From NCBI RefSeq assembly GCF_007860105.1, contig NZ_SJPU01000007.1, positions 1-49,927 of the forward strand: 49,927 nt of DNA, in the 5' to 3' direction. Every line of letters starts with the position of its first letter. The first letter of the stretch is position 1. The notes beneath the pieces are model-generated. The model ran no database searches, was not told the origin of the DNA, and saw only the letters and a program-made list of their open reading frames with translations. Position numbers and translations under genes: made by a program. This DNA comes from Allorhodopirellula heiligendammensis. Lineage in GTDB: Bacteria > Planctomycetota > Planctomycetia > Pirellulales > Pirellulaceae. Positions 25,354 through 33,923 of this stretch are shown here, in pieces.

Positions 25354-26409
25354 ATGACTTCGAACGAAACACTCAAAAACTATCGACGCATTGTGCTGTT
25401 GACCGATGGCCACTCAACTCCCTTTCTCGCCAAGACGGCTATCAGCCTCTTGCGTTATCGACACGAAGACATCGCTGCGGTGCTCGATACTGAGCTGGCG
25501 GGCAAGCACGCCCAGGAGGTGTTCGCGACCGGCGAAGGCATTCCGATCGTCGATTCGATCATTCCTGGAGCCGATTCCATTTTCATCGGCATTGCCCCGC
25601 CTGGTGGAAAACTACCGGGGAATTGGCGACCGGTTCTAAAACAAGCGTTGGAACGCGGGATCGACATTGTGTCTGGTTTGCACGAATTTCTTGGAGACGA
25701 CGCAGAGCTGCGGACGCTCGCCAACGCATCGGGTAGCCAACTGATCGACGTTCGACGAAACACTGAAAAAACAACAGCGACGGCCGCTCCGTTTCGCGAT
25801 GGCTGCTTGCGAATTCACACCGTTGGCCACGACTGCAGCGTCGGCAAGATGGTCGTCACGTTGGAAGTCGAGCGAGAACTACTGCGAAGAAACCACGATG
25901 CCCAATTTCTCGCGACCGGACAGACCGGCATCATGATTGCGGGCGACGGCGTACCGATCGACTGTGTCGTGGCGGACTTTGTCAACGGATCGGCTGAAGC
26001 ATTCGTGCGGCGGAACGAACAGCACGATTTTCTGCTGATCGAAGGCCAGGGTTCCATTTCGCACCCAAGCTTTTCTGCGGTCACGCTGGGCTTGCTGCAT
26101 GGAACCGCCCCCCACGGCTTGATCTTCTGCTACGAATCGGGTCGCGAGAAAGTAAAAGGATTGGACGATGTGCCATTGTTGCCGACGAAACGTTTGATTG
26201 AGGCTTACGAACTTGCCGCGTCGCTCCGGCAGCCCTGCAAGGTGATCGGAATTGCGATGAACGGACGTAGATTGTCGGCCACTGAAGCCGCCACCGAGCG
26301 AGAATGTGTCTCAGCTGAATTTGGTTTGCCGGTTTGCGACGTGTATCGGGACGGGACGGCGCCACTGGCTGATGCCGTGGAACGTCTTCGAACGGAGATG
26401 TACGGATGA
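25354..26409 (+). CDS. DUF1611 protein, DgcN-like (putative D-glutamate N-acetyltransferase)
   Basis: The 351-residue product has the two-domain DUF1611 layout: an N-terminal Rossmann-like domain (about 10-140, with [12 protein letters not shown]) and a C-terminal P-loop domain with [10 protein letters not shown] (158-167) and [12 protein letters not shown]. Members next to dipeptide-epimerase genes have been described as DgcN, acetylating D-glutamate, working with DgcA, which epimerises N-acetyl-D-glutamate. Here the same pairing is seen: the ATG of the epimerase overlaps this gene's stop by four bases (ATGA). The gene name is withheld because the substrate is not proven. Confidence 0.8.
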   Translation: MTSNETLKNYRRIVLLTDGHSTPFLAKTAISLLRYRHEDIAAVLDTELAGKHAQEVFATGEGIPIVDSIIPGADSIFIGIAPPGGKLPGNWRPVLKQALERGIDIVSGLHEFLGDDAELRTLANASGSQLIDVRRNTEKTTATAAPFRDGCLRIHTVGHDCSVGKMVVTLEVERELLRRNHDAQFLATGQTGIMIAGDGVPIDCVVADFVNGSAEAFVRRNEQHDFLLIEGQGSISHPSFSAVTLGLLHGTAPHGLIFCYESGREKVKGLDDVPLLPTKRLIEAYELAASLRQPCKVIGIAMNGRRLSATEAATERECVSAEFGLPVCDVYRDGTAPLADAVERLRTEMYG

Positions 26410-27443
26410 AGCTGCGTTTACATCGATACGATCTGCCCCTCGAATTTGAGTTCACCATCTCCCGAGGCTCGATCAATACACAGTCTTCACTGATCGTTGA
26501 ACTGGAGCACAACGGGCACCGTGGTTTCGGCGAGGCGACGGCCAATGAGTACTACGGGCATACCGTGAACTCCATGTCAGAATCGATTCTGGCGTGTCGT
26601 AGGGAGATTGAGTCTTTCGAGTTCGGCAGACCTGAACAGTTGTGGCAGGCCTTGCAGCCTTCATTCGCGGAAGACTCCTTCGCGTTATCGGCGATCGATT
26701 TAGCAGCGTACGATCTATTTGGCAAACACAGCAGACAGCGGACGTTTGAAACGATGGGGCTCGAGTGGAAGCACATTCCAGAATCGAGTTACACGATCGG
26801 AATTGACGAACCGGAGAAGATGATCGCTAAGTTGGAGTCGCGTCCAACGTGGAGCATCTACAAAATCAAGCTTGGTTCTCGGCACGATGTCGCGATCATT
26901 CGTGCCCTGCGAGAAAAGACAGCGGCGACTCTACGTGTGGATGCAAACTGCGGTTGGACTGTGGACGAAGCCATTTCAAACTCACACGAGTTAAAAGATC
27001 TGGGCGTCGAGTTTATCGAACAACCGCTACCCGCCGATTCGTCGCGGGAGCAGCATCAGCGTGTCTATCAAGAAGCAGCGCTACCGATCATTGCCGATGA
27101 AAATTGCCTGGTCGAAGCGGACGTTGCGAAGTGTGCCGGGATTTTCCATGGTATCAATGTCAAACTCTGCAAGTGCGGCGGACTCACTCCGGGATTGAGA
27201 ATGCTCCGGCAGGCACGCGAATTGGGATTGAAAACCATGGTAGGCTGCATGGTCGAAAGCTCCGTGGGGATCTCTGGCGCCGCGCAACTTCTGCCGCTGC
27301 TCGACTACGCGGATTTAGATGGTGCTGAACTGATTTCCGACGACATCGCTACGGGAGTTGTTGTTGACAATGGCCGTATCCGATTAGCACAGCGTTTCGG
27401 CAGCGGCGTTGAACTGAAAAACAAGCATAACGAGAGAACATAA
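26406..27443 (+). CDS. Dipeptide epimerase / N-acyl-glutamate epimerase (enolase superfamily)
   Basis: This 345-residue member of the muconate-lactonizing subgroup has an N-terminal capping domain and an (alpha/beta)7-beta barrel. The catalytic K-x-K is YKIKLG (K153, K155). Metal ligands are D179 (VDANCGW), E205 (FIEQPLP) and D231 (ADEN), the opposite-face lysine is in VKLCKCGG (K253/K256), and the specificity loop is [11 protein letters not shown]. These fit L-Ala-D/L-Glu epimerases (YcjG/YkfB). The coupling to a DUF1611 gene suggests action in D-glutamate or murein-peptide recycling. Confidence 0.87.
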   Translation: MKLRLHRYDLPLEFEFTISRGSINTQSSLIVELEHNGHRGFGEATANEYYGHTVNSMSESILACRREIESFEFGRPEQLWQALQPSFAEDSFALSAIDLAAYDLFGKHSRQRTFETMGLEWKHIPESSYTIGIDEPEKMIAKLESRPTWSIYKIKLGSRHDVAIIRALREKTAATLRVDANCGWTVDEAISNSHELKDLGVEFIEQPLPADSSREQHQRVYQEAALPIIADENCLVEADVAKCAGIFHGINVKLCKCGGLTPGLRMLRQARELGLKTMVGCMVESSVGISGAAQLLPLLDYADLDGAELISDDIATGVVVDNGRIRLAQRFGSGVELKNKHNERT

Positions 27444-27520
27444 GGCTCATCCGACGGAAGCGTGCGCCGGAGATTTTAGCGGCATGCTTTAAAGGAGAGT
27501 CCACTGTACTGCGGCGCATG

Positions 27521-27543
27521 CTTCGGTCGGCTAAGCCGAATTT
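27521..27543 (+). terminator. Hairpin after the epimerase gene
   Basis: The inverted repeat TCGGCT-A-AGCCGA (27527-27539), extendable as TTCGG/CCGAA, is followed by AATTTGAG. It lies about 80 bases after the epimerase stop and may end that transcript; the T-run is short. Confidence 0.35.
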
Positions 27544-27659
27544 GAGCGATGGTACTTTGATTTAAGCAACTAGAAGAAATATCGGATTGGCGATGTGAGA
27601 TTTGAACCGATTGCCAAGCCCCAAAAGCATTTTTAGTTTTCCACCCGGAACGTACTCCC

Positions 27660-28661
27660 ATGAAAACCGTCTCACTTGCCGTTCTGCTGGCTATTGCAAT
27701 TGGTTGTTGCCGGGCGGGCTTCGCCTCACCTCCTGGCGGCGCCTTAGACAGCGATCGGCGCGGCGATCCCTACAGCGAGAAGCCCCGTGTAATTGTCTCG
27801 ACAGATATCGGCGGATCGGACCCTGACGATTTTCAATCGCTGGTGCATCTGCTGTTGTACACCGACGTTATCGATGTCGAGGGATTGATCTCATCGCCAC
27901 CGAACGCGGGGCGTGTGAGAGACATTCGGGAAGTGATCGATGCCTATGCGAGCGATTACGCGCGCTTAAAACGGCACTCGAACGACTACCCCACTCCGAA
28001 TGCGTTACGTGTTGTGACGAAGCAGGGTGCTGTCGATAAGGCACCGCACGAAGGTTGGAGCAAGCCAACGGCTGGTTCGCAATGGATCGTCCAGCAAGCG
28101 CAGACCGCTGATATGCGGCCGTTGTGGATTCTCGTATGGGGCAGCATCACGGATGTTGCCCAGGCGGTCCATGACGAGCCTTCGATAAAGGGCAAAATCC
28201 GGGTGTACTCGATTGGCTCGTGGAATACCAAGCTCGACTCTGCCGCCCGCGATTACCTTTTCAACAAACATGATGACTTGTGGTGGATTGAGAGCGATAC
28301 CACGTTTCGAGGCATGTACATGGGCGGAATGCAAGACGGCGAGTGGGGCAATGACCGTTTCGTTCAACAAAATGTGAAGGGTCATGGGTCGCTAGGCGAT
28401 CTTTTCGTCAGGAAGAAACGTGACATCAAAATGGGAGACACACCATCACTGCTGTACTTGCTTCGAGGCAACGCCGACGATCCTACCGAGCCGCATTGGG
28501 GAGGCGCGTTCGTCAAGACTGATCATGGGAAATACTTTTGGACCGACAATCCGGATCAAATCTTATCGATTAACGAACGAGCCGGCGCGAAAACCGTTAG
28601 CGACTGGCGTCGTGAATATCTTGAAGACTGGAAAAGTCGGATGGATCGATTGATCGAGTGA
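27660..28661 (+). CDS. Secreted DUF1593 nucleoside-hydrolase-like protein
   Basis: This 333-residue protein has a signal peptide (hydrophobic 4-22; the Cys16-Cys17 pair leaves a lipoprotein form conceivable). The DUF1593 domain has the inosine-uridine nucleoside hydrolase-like metal motif in VIVSTDIGGSDPDDFQS (key Asp 49, 54, 56 and 57), LEGLISS-like sequence, WILVWGSITDVAQA, and a GGAFV segment near the C-terminus. Known relatives occur with polysaccharide-degrading enzymes. The substrate could be a ribosylated or glycosylated compound. An AraC remnant follows directly. Confidence 0.85.
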   Translation: MKTVSLAVLLAIAIGCCRAGFASPPGGALDSDRRGDPYSEKPRVIVSTDIGGSDPDDFQSLVHLLLYTDVIDVEGLISSPPNAGRVRDIREVIDAYASDYARLKRHSNDYPTPNALRVVTKQGAVDKAPHEGWSKPTAGSQWIVQQAQTADMRPLWILVWGSITDVAQAVHDEPSIKGKIRVYSIGSWNTKLDSAARDYLFNKHDDLWWIESDTTFRGMYMGGMQDGEWGNDRFVQQNVKGHGSLGDLFVRKKRDIKMGDTPSLLYLLRGNADDPTEPHWGGAFVKTDHGKYFWTDNPDQILSINERAGAKTVSDWRREYLEDWKSRMDRLIE

Positions 28662-28662
28662 A

Positions 28663-28857
28663 ATCGATCAGTCTGCCCTCAGCGAGGCAGATGTTCACAA
28701 TCGCAGCCCAGCAGGTGCCACGATTGCTGCCGCATTCGGGTTCACAACCGGATCGTTGATGTCTCAGGCAATTCGCCAGCATTTTGGCACCACGCCCGGC
28801 GAATACCAACGCCGAGACGGTGCAACGTCAGTGGGCCGAGTGGAAAACCGAAAGTGA
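28663..28857 (+). pseudogene. Remnant of an AraC-type regulator (C-terminal HTH)
   Basis: A frame ending at TGA (28855-28857) encodes IAAAFGFTTGSLMSQAIRQH followed by FGTTPGEYQRR, the second helix-turn-helix and signature end of an AraC/XylS regulator. Nothing upstream continues the homology: the frame has a stop at 28651-28653 and the preceding DUF1593 gene occupies the DNA. Only the last 50 or so residues of the regulator survive. Confidence 0.6.
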
Positions 28858-29100
28858 TTTACGCAGCTGCGAATTGCTAGTCACCTTCAATCACCGAACC
28901 TGATACCGGTTATCATGGCAATTGCGCCGATGGCCGGTCGCTGGACTCCGCCGCAACACAGGGACCGAGCGGAGATATTTCAGCGGCAAAGGATTTAGTT
29001 TTCGTTCGGTTCACGGTGCCCCTCAGTGCGCGGCATCGTGGTACTGGAAATCGTGGCGTTCGGTTGTCTTCCGACTTCGTTCCCCTCTCAGCGAATAGAC

Positions 29101-31470
29101 ATGAAGGTCCTTCCTTTGACTTTTCCGTTTCACGATCGCTGTACGTTCGTGGCAATCTGCTTGGGATTGTTCAGCAGCAATGCGTTCACGCAAGAGACAA
29201 ATCCGTCTGCTCAGAAAAGTGATATCGGCACGAAGTCTCAAGAGACACCTGCTGAACCCGTTGACTTCCTTGGCGAGATTGAGCCGATTCTGCGGGACAA
29301 CTGTTACGAGTGCCACGCCGGGACCACCGAGGAAGGTGGCCTGAACCTGGGCATCAAAGCCAGAGCGTTCCAGGGTGGCGACAGTGCTACAGCAATCGTC
29401 GCGGGCCAGAGCAAGAAGAGTTTGCTTATTCAATTAGTATCCGGCGTCGACGAAGATCGTTTGATGCCGCCCGAGGGAAATCGGCGGCTTACCAAAGCGC
29501 AAATCAGTCTGCTCCGAGCGTGGATCGATCAAGGCGCCCATTGGCCCGATGACGCGGACGTCGTTGATCCGAAGCTAGATCAAGCTAAAACACACTGGGC
29601 GTTTCAGCGACTCACGTCCGTCGATCGACCATCGCGGCAGTCGGACGACCACTGGTCGAAAGGACCGATCGACCGATTTGTGAGGCGGAGTCTCGACGAG
29701 GTTGGCATTCAACCATCGCAACCTGCCGATGCACGAACACTGGTGCGAAGAATTTATTTTGATCTGATCGGGTTACCACCGACACTGGAACAAGTCAGCC
29801 AATTCACGACCGCTCATTCAAAGAATCCCGACTCAGCCGTCGAGAGCCTCGTGGACCGACTGCTGGCGTCACCTCGCTATGGCGAGCGTTGGGGCAGGCA
29901 CTGGTTAGACGTGGCGCGTTATGCCGACAGCGATGGACAAGAAGCCGACAAGGACCGTCCGTATGCATATACGTATCGCGATTTTGTCATTCAAGCGTTC
30001 AACGACGACATGCCCTACGACCAGTTCGTGCGCTGGCAGATTGCCGGTGATGAATTCGAGCCCGACAATGACGCTGCGGTTGCGGCGACGGGTTTTTTAA
30101 CGTCCGGGCCGGCATTTAAGTTACCCGATTCGTTTCTGGAAAGCGAACGTCTGGCCAATCGGTACAACGAGTTGGATGACGTGATCTCAACGCTGGGTTC
30201 CGGTTTCTTAGGACTCACCGTTGCGTGTGCTCGCTGTCACGATCACAAATATGACGCGTTTTCGGCGAAGGAGTATTACCAGTTGATGGGCGTCTTCCAC
30301 AGCGGAGACCGCGTGACGGCCAAGTTACCCAGTGGAAAAAAGGCATTTGTCTTCCAGGACTTTGACCATCAACGTCGAACGACTTGGTTGTTTCGCCGCA
30401 GCGACGTCTACGATCGCGAAATCGAAGTCGATATCGGGTTTCCTGCGATGTTGTCATCCGGCGCAGAGGCGAAGGACTACTGGCAGGAAGCCAAGGCTGC
30501 GTACAGCGAGATTGGCGAAGCGAAAAGCACGTTGCAACGCCGCGCCCTCGCCGACTGGATCACCGACACGGAGCATGGCGCCGGGGCACTGTTGGCTCGG
30601 GTTATTGTCAACCGAGTTTGGCACCATCACTTTGGCAAGGGCCTCGTGCGCACAACAAGTGACTTTGGCGTGCAAGGCGACGAGCCCTCACACCCCATGT
30701 TGCTCGAATACCTGACGACCGAGTTCATTGACAGCGGCTGGAAAATCAAGGCGTTGCACCGACTCATACTCACCAGCGCCGTATGGCAGCAGGCCAGCAC
30801 GCGAGGTGCTGCGGACCCGCGGGGCTCGGAACGGGATCCCGCCAACAATTTGCTGTGGCGGATGACTCCCCTGCGTATGGAGGCCGAAGCGATGCGTGAT
30901 GCGATGTTGGCAGTTAGCGAAACGCTTAACCTGGAAGCGGGTGGACCTGGATTCAAGCCCTACATCTCTCCCGAGGCTAACCTCGCTCGAAACATTCAGG
31001 GGGAGAGCTATCCCAAAGACGCCCAAGACGACGCGACCACACGGCGGCGCAGCGTCTACATGTTCCACAAACGACTCATTCCCTATCCTATGTTTCAGGC
31101 GTTTGATCGCCCGGACTTGATGACCACTTGTGCTCGCCGGCAAAACACCACCGTGGCACCGCAAGCCATGGTGATTCTAAACGATCGCCTGGTCCGCACC
31201 GTCGCTGGCGACTTTGCAAGATTGCTGGTTCGGAAGCAAACGGGTAGATCGGAGGCGGGCGACTTTGAGCTCAAGCCGATCATTGAACGGGCTTTTGAAA
31301 CCGCGTTTGCCCGCTTGCCCACGACCTGGGAAATAGAAACCTCGATCCAATTTGTCGAGGCACAGACAAACGTCCGAACGGAACGAGCGGAACAAAATGC
31401 ACGCATCGAGGCGCTGACAGACTTTTGCCAGTCTCTGTTCGGACTGAATGAATTCATCTACGTCAATTGA
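29101..31470 (+). CDS. Secreted PSC1/DUF1549/DUF1553 (planctomycete cytochrome C-like) protein
   Basis: This 789-residue exported protein has a signal peptide (about 14-30) and the planctomycete cytochrome-C-type domain with the heme-binding motif C68-Y-E-C71-H72. DUF1549 follows, with WGRHWLDVARYADSDG, YAYTYRDFVIQAFN and a second cysteine motif CARCHDHKYD. DUF1553 has RVWHHHFGKGLV, SDFGVQGDEPSHP and LTTCARRQNTT-type sequence. The start at 29101 is chosen because it begins the signal peptide. These proteins are always paired with DUF1501 proteins in this phylum, and their role, though abundant, is not established. The partner starts 11 bases downstream. Confidence 0.9.
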   Translation: MKVLPLTFPFHDRCTFVAICLGLFSSNAFTQETNPSAQKSDIGTKSQETPAEPVDFLGEIEPILRDNCYECHAGTTEEGGLNLGIKARAFQGGDSATAIVAGQSKKSLLIQLVSGVDEDRLMPPEGNRRLTKAQISLLRAWIDQGAHWPDDADVVDPKLDQAKTHWAFQRLTSVDRPSRQSDDHWSKGPIDRFVRRSLDEVGIQPSQPADARTLVRRIYFDLIGLPPTLEQVSQFTTAHSKNPDSAVESLVDRLLASPRYGERWGRHWLDVARYADSDGQEADKDRPYAYTYRDFVIQAFNDDMPYDQFVRWQIAGDEFEPDNDAAVAATGFLTSGPAFKLPDSFLESERLANRYNELDDVISTLGSGFLGLTVACARCHDHKYDAFSAKEYYQLMGVFHSGDRVTAKLPSGKKAFVFQDFDHQRRTTWLFRRSDVYDREIEVDIGFPAMLSSGAEAKDYWQEAKAAYSEIGEAKSTLQRRALADWITDTEHGAGALLARVIVNRVWHHHFGKGLVRTTSDFGVQGDEPSHPMLLEYLTTEFIDSGWKIKALHRLILTSAVWQQASTRGAADPRGSERDPANNLLWRMTPLRMEAEAMRDAMLAVSETLNLEAGGPGFKPYISPEANLARNIQGESYPKDAQDDATTRRRSVYMFHKRLIPYPMFQAFDRPDLMTTCARRQNTTVAPQAMVILNDRLVRTVAGDFARLLVRKQTGRSEAGDFELKPIIERAFETAFARLPTTWEIETSIQFVEAQTNVRTERAEQNARIEALTDFCQSLFGLNEFIYVN

Positions 31471-31480
31471 GTGAGCTGAC

Positions 31481-32920
31481 ATGACTAAAACTTCACAGTT
31501 GTTTCCATGCGGGCGCGTCGCGAATTTGCTCAGTCGCCGAGAGTGGCTTTGCAAAGCGGGCGCCGGCGCAGGATTGATTGGCCTTGCCAATTTAATGGCA
31601 GAGCAAAATCTCTTGGCTGCGCCGCAATCGGATGGTGCAACCGATCCGGTGACGTCGCTGGTTCCGCGTCCAGGCCATTTTCCGGCTCAGGCGAAGTCGG
31701 TGATTTGGCTGTTCATGGAAGGCGCCCCGAGTGCTGTCGACATGTTCGACCACAAGCCTGAGCTCGACAAACGAGACGGTGACACTACCAATATCCAAGC
31801 ATTTTTTGGCAATCCTGGACCGTTGATGAAGTCGCCGTTTTCCTTCCGGCAGTATGGCGAATGTGGACAGTGGGTTTGCGACAAGTACACCAACGTCGCC
31901 AAACATGTCGACAAGATGGCACTCGTCAAATCGTGTTACAGCGAATCGAATGACCACGTCCCAGCGATCTACCAAATCAATAGCGGCTTGCCTCGTCCAG
32001 GTTTTCCCACCGCCGGGGCCTGGGCAACGTATGGTTTGGGCAGCGAAAACCAGGATTTGCCAGGCTACGTGGTGCTGGGCAACACGCAGGGAGCCAAAGG
32101 CGGTCCGCATAACTGGGGCGCTGGTTTCTTACCTTCGACATTTCAGGGCACGCTATTCCGATCCCAGGGCGCACCCGTCCTCAACCTCAGCCGGCAACCA
32201 AGCGTTACGAAGCAGGACCAGCGAGCGCAGCTGGATCTGATGGCCAAACTGAATGACGAACACATGCGGCTTCATACCCGGGACGCCGAGTTCGCAAACC
32301 GCATGCAATCTTTTGAGTTGGCGTTTCGAATGCAAAAAGAAGCCACCGAAGTCGTGGATCTTTCGCGAGAGACGCCGGCGATGCATAAGCTGTATGGTAT
32401 CGATCAACCCCGATCCCAGTCGTTTGGATCGAAGTGCTTGATGGCCAGACGACTTGTCGAAAGCGGTGTTCGGTTCGTGCAGGTTTACAGCGATGGCGAA
32501 TGGGACGCTCACAACAACCTGGAGGAGAACCACACACATCATTGCGCGGCCACGGACGTGCCCGTGGCCGGTCTACTGGCCGACTTGGAACAACGCGGAC
32601 TGCTCGAATCCACGCTTGTGATCTGGGGTGGCGAATTTGGCCGCATGCCGATTTCGCAGAACGGCAAAGGACGTGATCACAATCCAAAAGGCTTTATGCA
32701 GTGGATGGCTGGCGCGGGTATCAAAGGAGGCGTCAGTTACGGTGAGACCGACGAGATCGGCTACGAAGCCGTTGAGAATCCCGTCAGCGTGAACGATCTT
32801 CACGCCACGATTCTTCACCTTCTCGGACTCGACCACGAACGGCTGACATACTTCCATAACGGCCGCAGCTACCGACTTACCGATGTCGCCGGCGAAGTGA
32901 TCCAGGAGATTCTGTCCTAG
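31481..32920 (+). CDS. DUF1501 (alkaline-phosphatase-superfamily) protein with Tat signal
   Basis: The 479-residue product starts with a twin-arginine type signal, LSRREWLCKAGAGAGLIGLA (Arg19-Arg20), so it is exported folded. The DUF1501 domain, related to sulfatases and alkaline phosphatases, is visible in SVIWLFMEGAPSAVDMFDHKP, GFPTAGAWATYGLGSENQDLP, WDAHNNLEENH, LVIWGGEFGRMP and GRDHNPKGFMQWMAG. The gene sits 11 bases after its PSC1/DUF1549/DUF1553 partner, forming the standard planctomycete operon. The catalytic activity is unproven. Confidence 0.9.
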   Translation: MTKTSQLFPCGRVANLLSRREWLCKAGAGAGLIGLANLMAEQNLLAAPQSDGATDPVTSLVPRPGHFPAQAKSVIWLFMEGAPSAVDMFDHKPELDKRDGDTTNIQAFFGNPGPLMKSPFSFRQYGECGQWVCDKYTNVAKHVDKMALVKSCYSESNDHVPAIYQINSGLPRPGFPTAGAWATYGLGSENQDLPGYVVLGNTQGAKGGPHNWGAGFLPSTFQGTLFRSQGAPVLNLSRQPSVTKQDQRAQLDLMAKLNDEHMRLHTRDAEFANRMQSFELAFRMQKEATEVVDLSRETPAMHKLYGIDQPRSQSFGSKCLMARRLVESGVRFVQVYSDGEWDAHNNLEENHTHHCAATDVPVAGLLADLEQRGLLESTLVIWGGEFGRMPISQNGKGRDHNPKGFMQWMAGAGIKGGVSYGETDEIGYEAVENPVSVNDLHATILHLLGLDHERLTYFHNGRSYRLTDVAGEVIQEILS

Positions 32921-33106
32921 CAGGCTATTGGTCTCCAGGAGGGCTATAATTTTCAGTGATGCCACGCCAGCAAGATCTGCCGGAATCAATGCGGTTCATC
33001 CGATGGCGAACTCGGCTTGGAGACAGAATGCATTGCAGTCGAGTCACGAGTCAGGCCTAAGGCTATCCCCGCTGGGTCGGTTGGCGTGCACCGCGGAAAC
33101 TTGCAC

Positions 33107-33832
33107 TCATTTCCCCGTCACGCCGGCCTGCTCCTGAATGGCTGCATAGATCGCAGTGGCGATCGCCTGCATCCCTTTGTCGCCGGGATGGGCGGCGACG
33201 CCTGCATGTTCAAATGGTTGCTCCGCGCTCGCCTGATTTGACTTGTCATCACCCAGTTCGGAAATATCAATAAAAGTAGCTCCTGCCTCCGCGGTCACCT
33301 GGCGCATGATGTCATCCTTCGTTGAATTGGGCCAGAATGAACTGCGAGCGAAAATTTCCGGGTCACCATGCTGCTGAATCGTAGCAATGAGCTGGGCGAA
33401 CGCATTTGCAAACGCTGCCTTGGCTTCATCCGTGGCCGGCGTGGTCACATTTTCTCCGATAGCCACGATCACTAGGTCTGCCTCAAAATCCAGCTCGTCC
33501 TTGAATTCCTCTTCAATTTTAAACGTGCCGTACTCACGTTCAAACCGAGCCATGTTGCGAACCATTATCTGAGGCTGGCGTCCACTCGCTTGAGCAATGT
33601 CCGCAGTTAACAAGTGAACGTAATCGTTCTTCGCGGCGCTGGCGGCCATTCCCCAATTTCCCGTCCAGCCAATTTTTGGCGCCGGTCCATGCAAGGTGAT
33701 GCTGTTTCCCAGGTACAGCACCTTCCCAACGGACAACGAACCGATCTTCGGCTCCCCAACCGGAGGATCCGCTGCATACCCTGTTACGCAGGCAGCGACG
33801 GAAATGAAAACAAGGGTCATCACAAACTTCAT
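33107..33832 (-). CDS. Secreted SGNH/GDSL hydrolase
   Basis: This 241-residue exported protein has a signal peptide (1-21). The GDSL-like block I is LYLGNSITLHG (Ser44 as nucleophile), and a late block V, AHPGDKGM, supplies the His. VIVAIGENVT is the likely oxyanion-hole block III. Such enzymes are esterases acting on acetylated sugars, lipids or peptides. It lies just downstream of a BNR/sialidase-like gene on the same strand; a role as a sialate or glycan O-acetylesterase is inferred. The start at 33832 is preferred over 33865 because the signal peptide begins there. Confidence 0.82.
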   Translation of the reverse strand: MKFVMTLVFISVAACVTGYAADPPVGEPKIGSLSVGKVLYLGNSITLHGPAPKIGWTGNWGMAASAAKNDYVHLLTADIAQASGRQPQIMVRNMARFEREYGTFKIEEEFKDELDFEADLVIVAIGENVTTPATDEAKAAFANAFAQLIATIQQHGDPEIFARSSFWPNSTKDDIMRQVTAEAGATFIDISELGDDKSNQASAEQPFEHAGVAAHPGDKGMQAIATAIYAAIQEQAGVTGK

Positions 33833-33923
33833 ATGGAGATTCCGAGTTGGAACTGAAGGCGGCATCGGCGTCCGACTTGGTACAGTAAGCCGATATGTTA
33901 AAATTGGAATTTAAAAGCAACGA

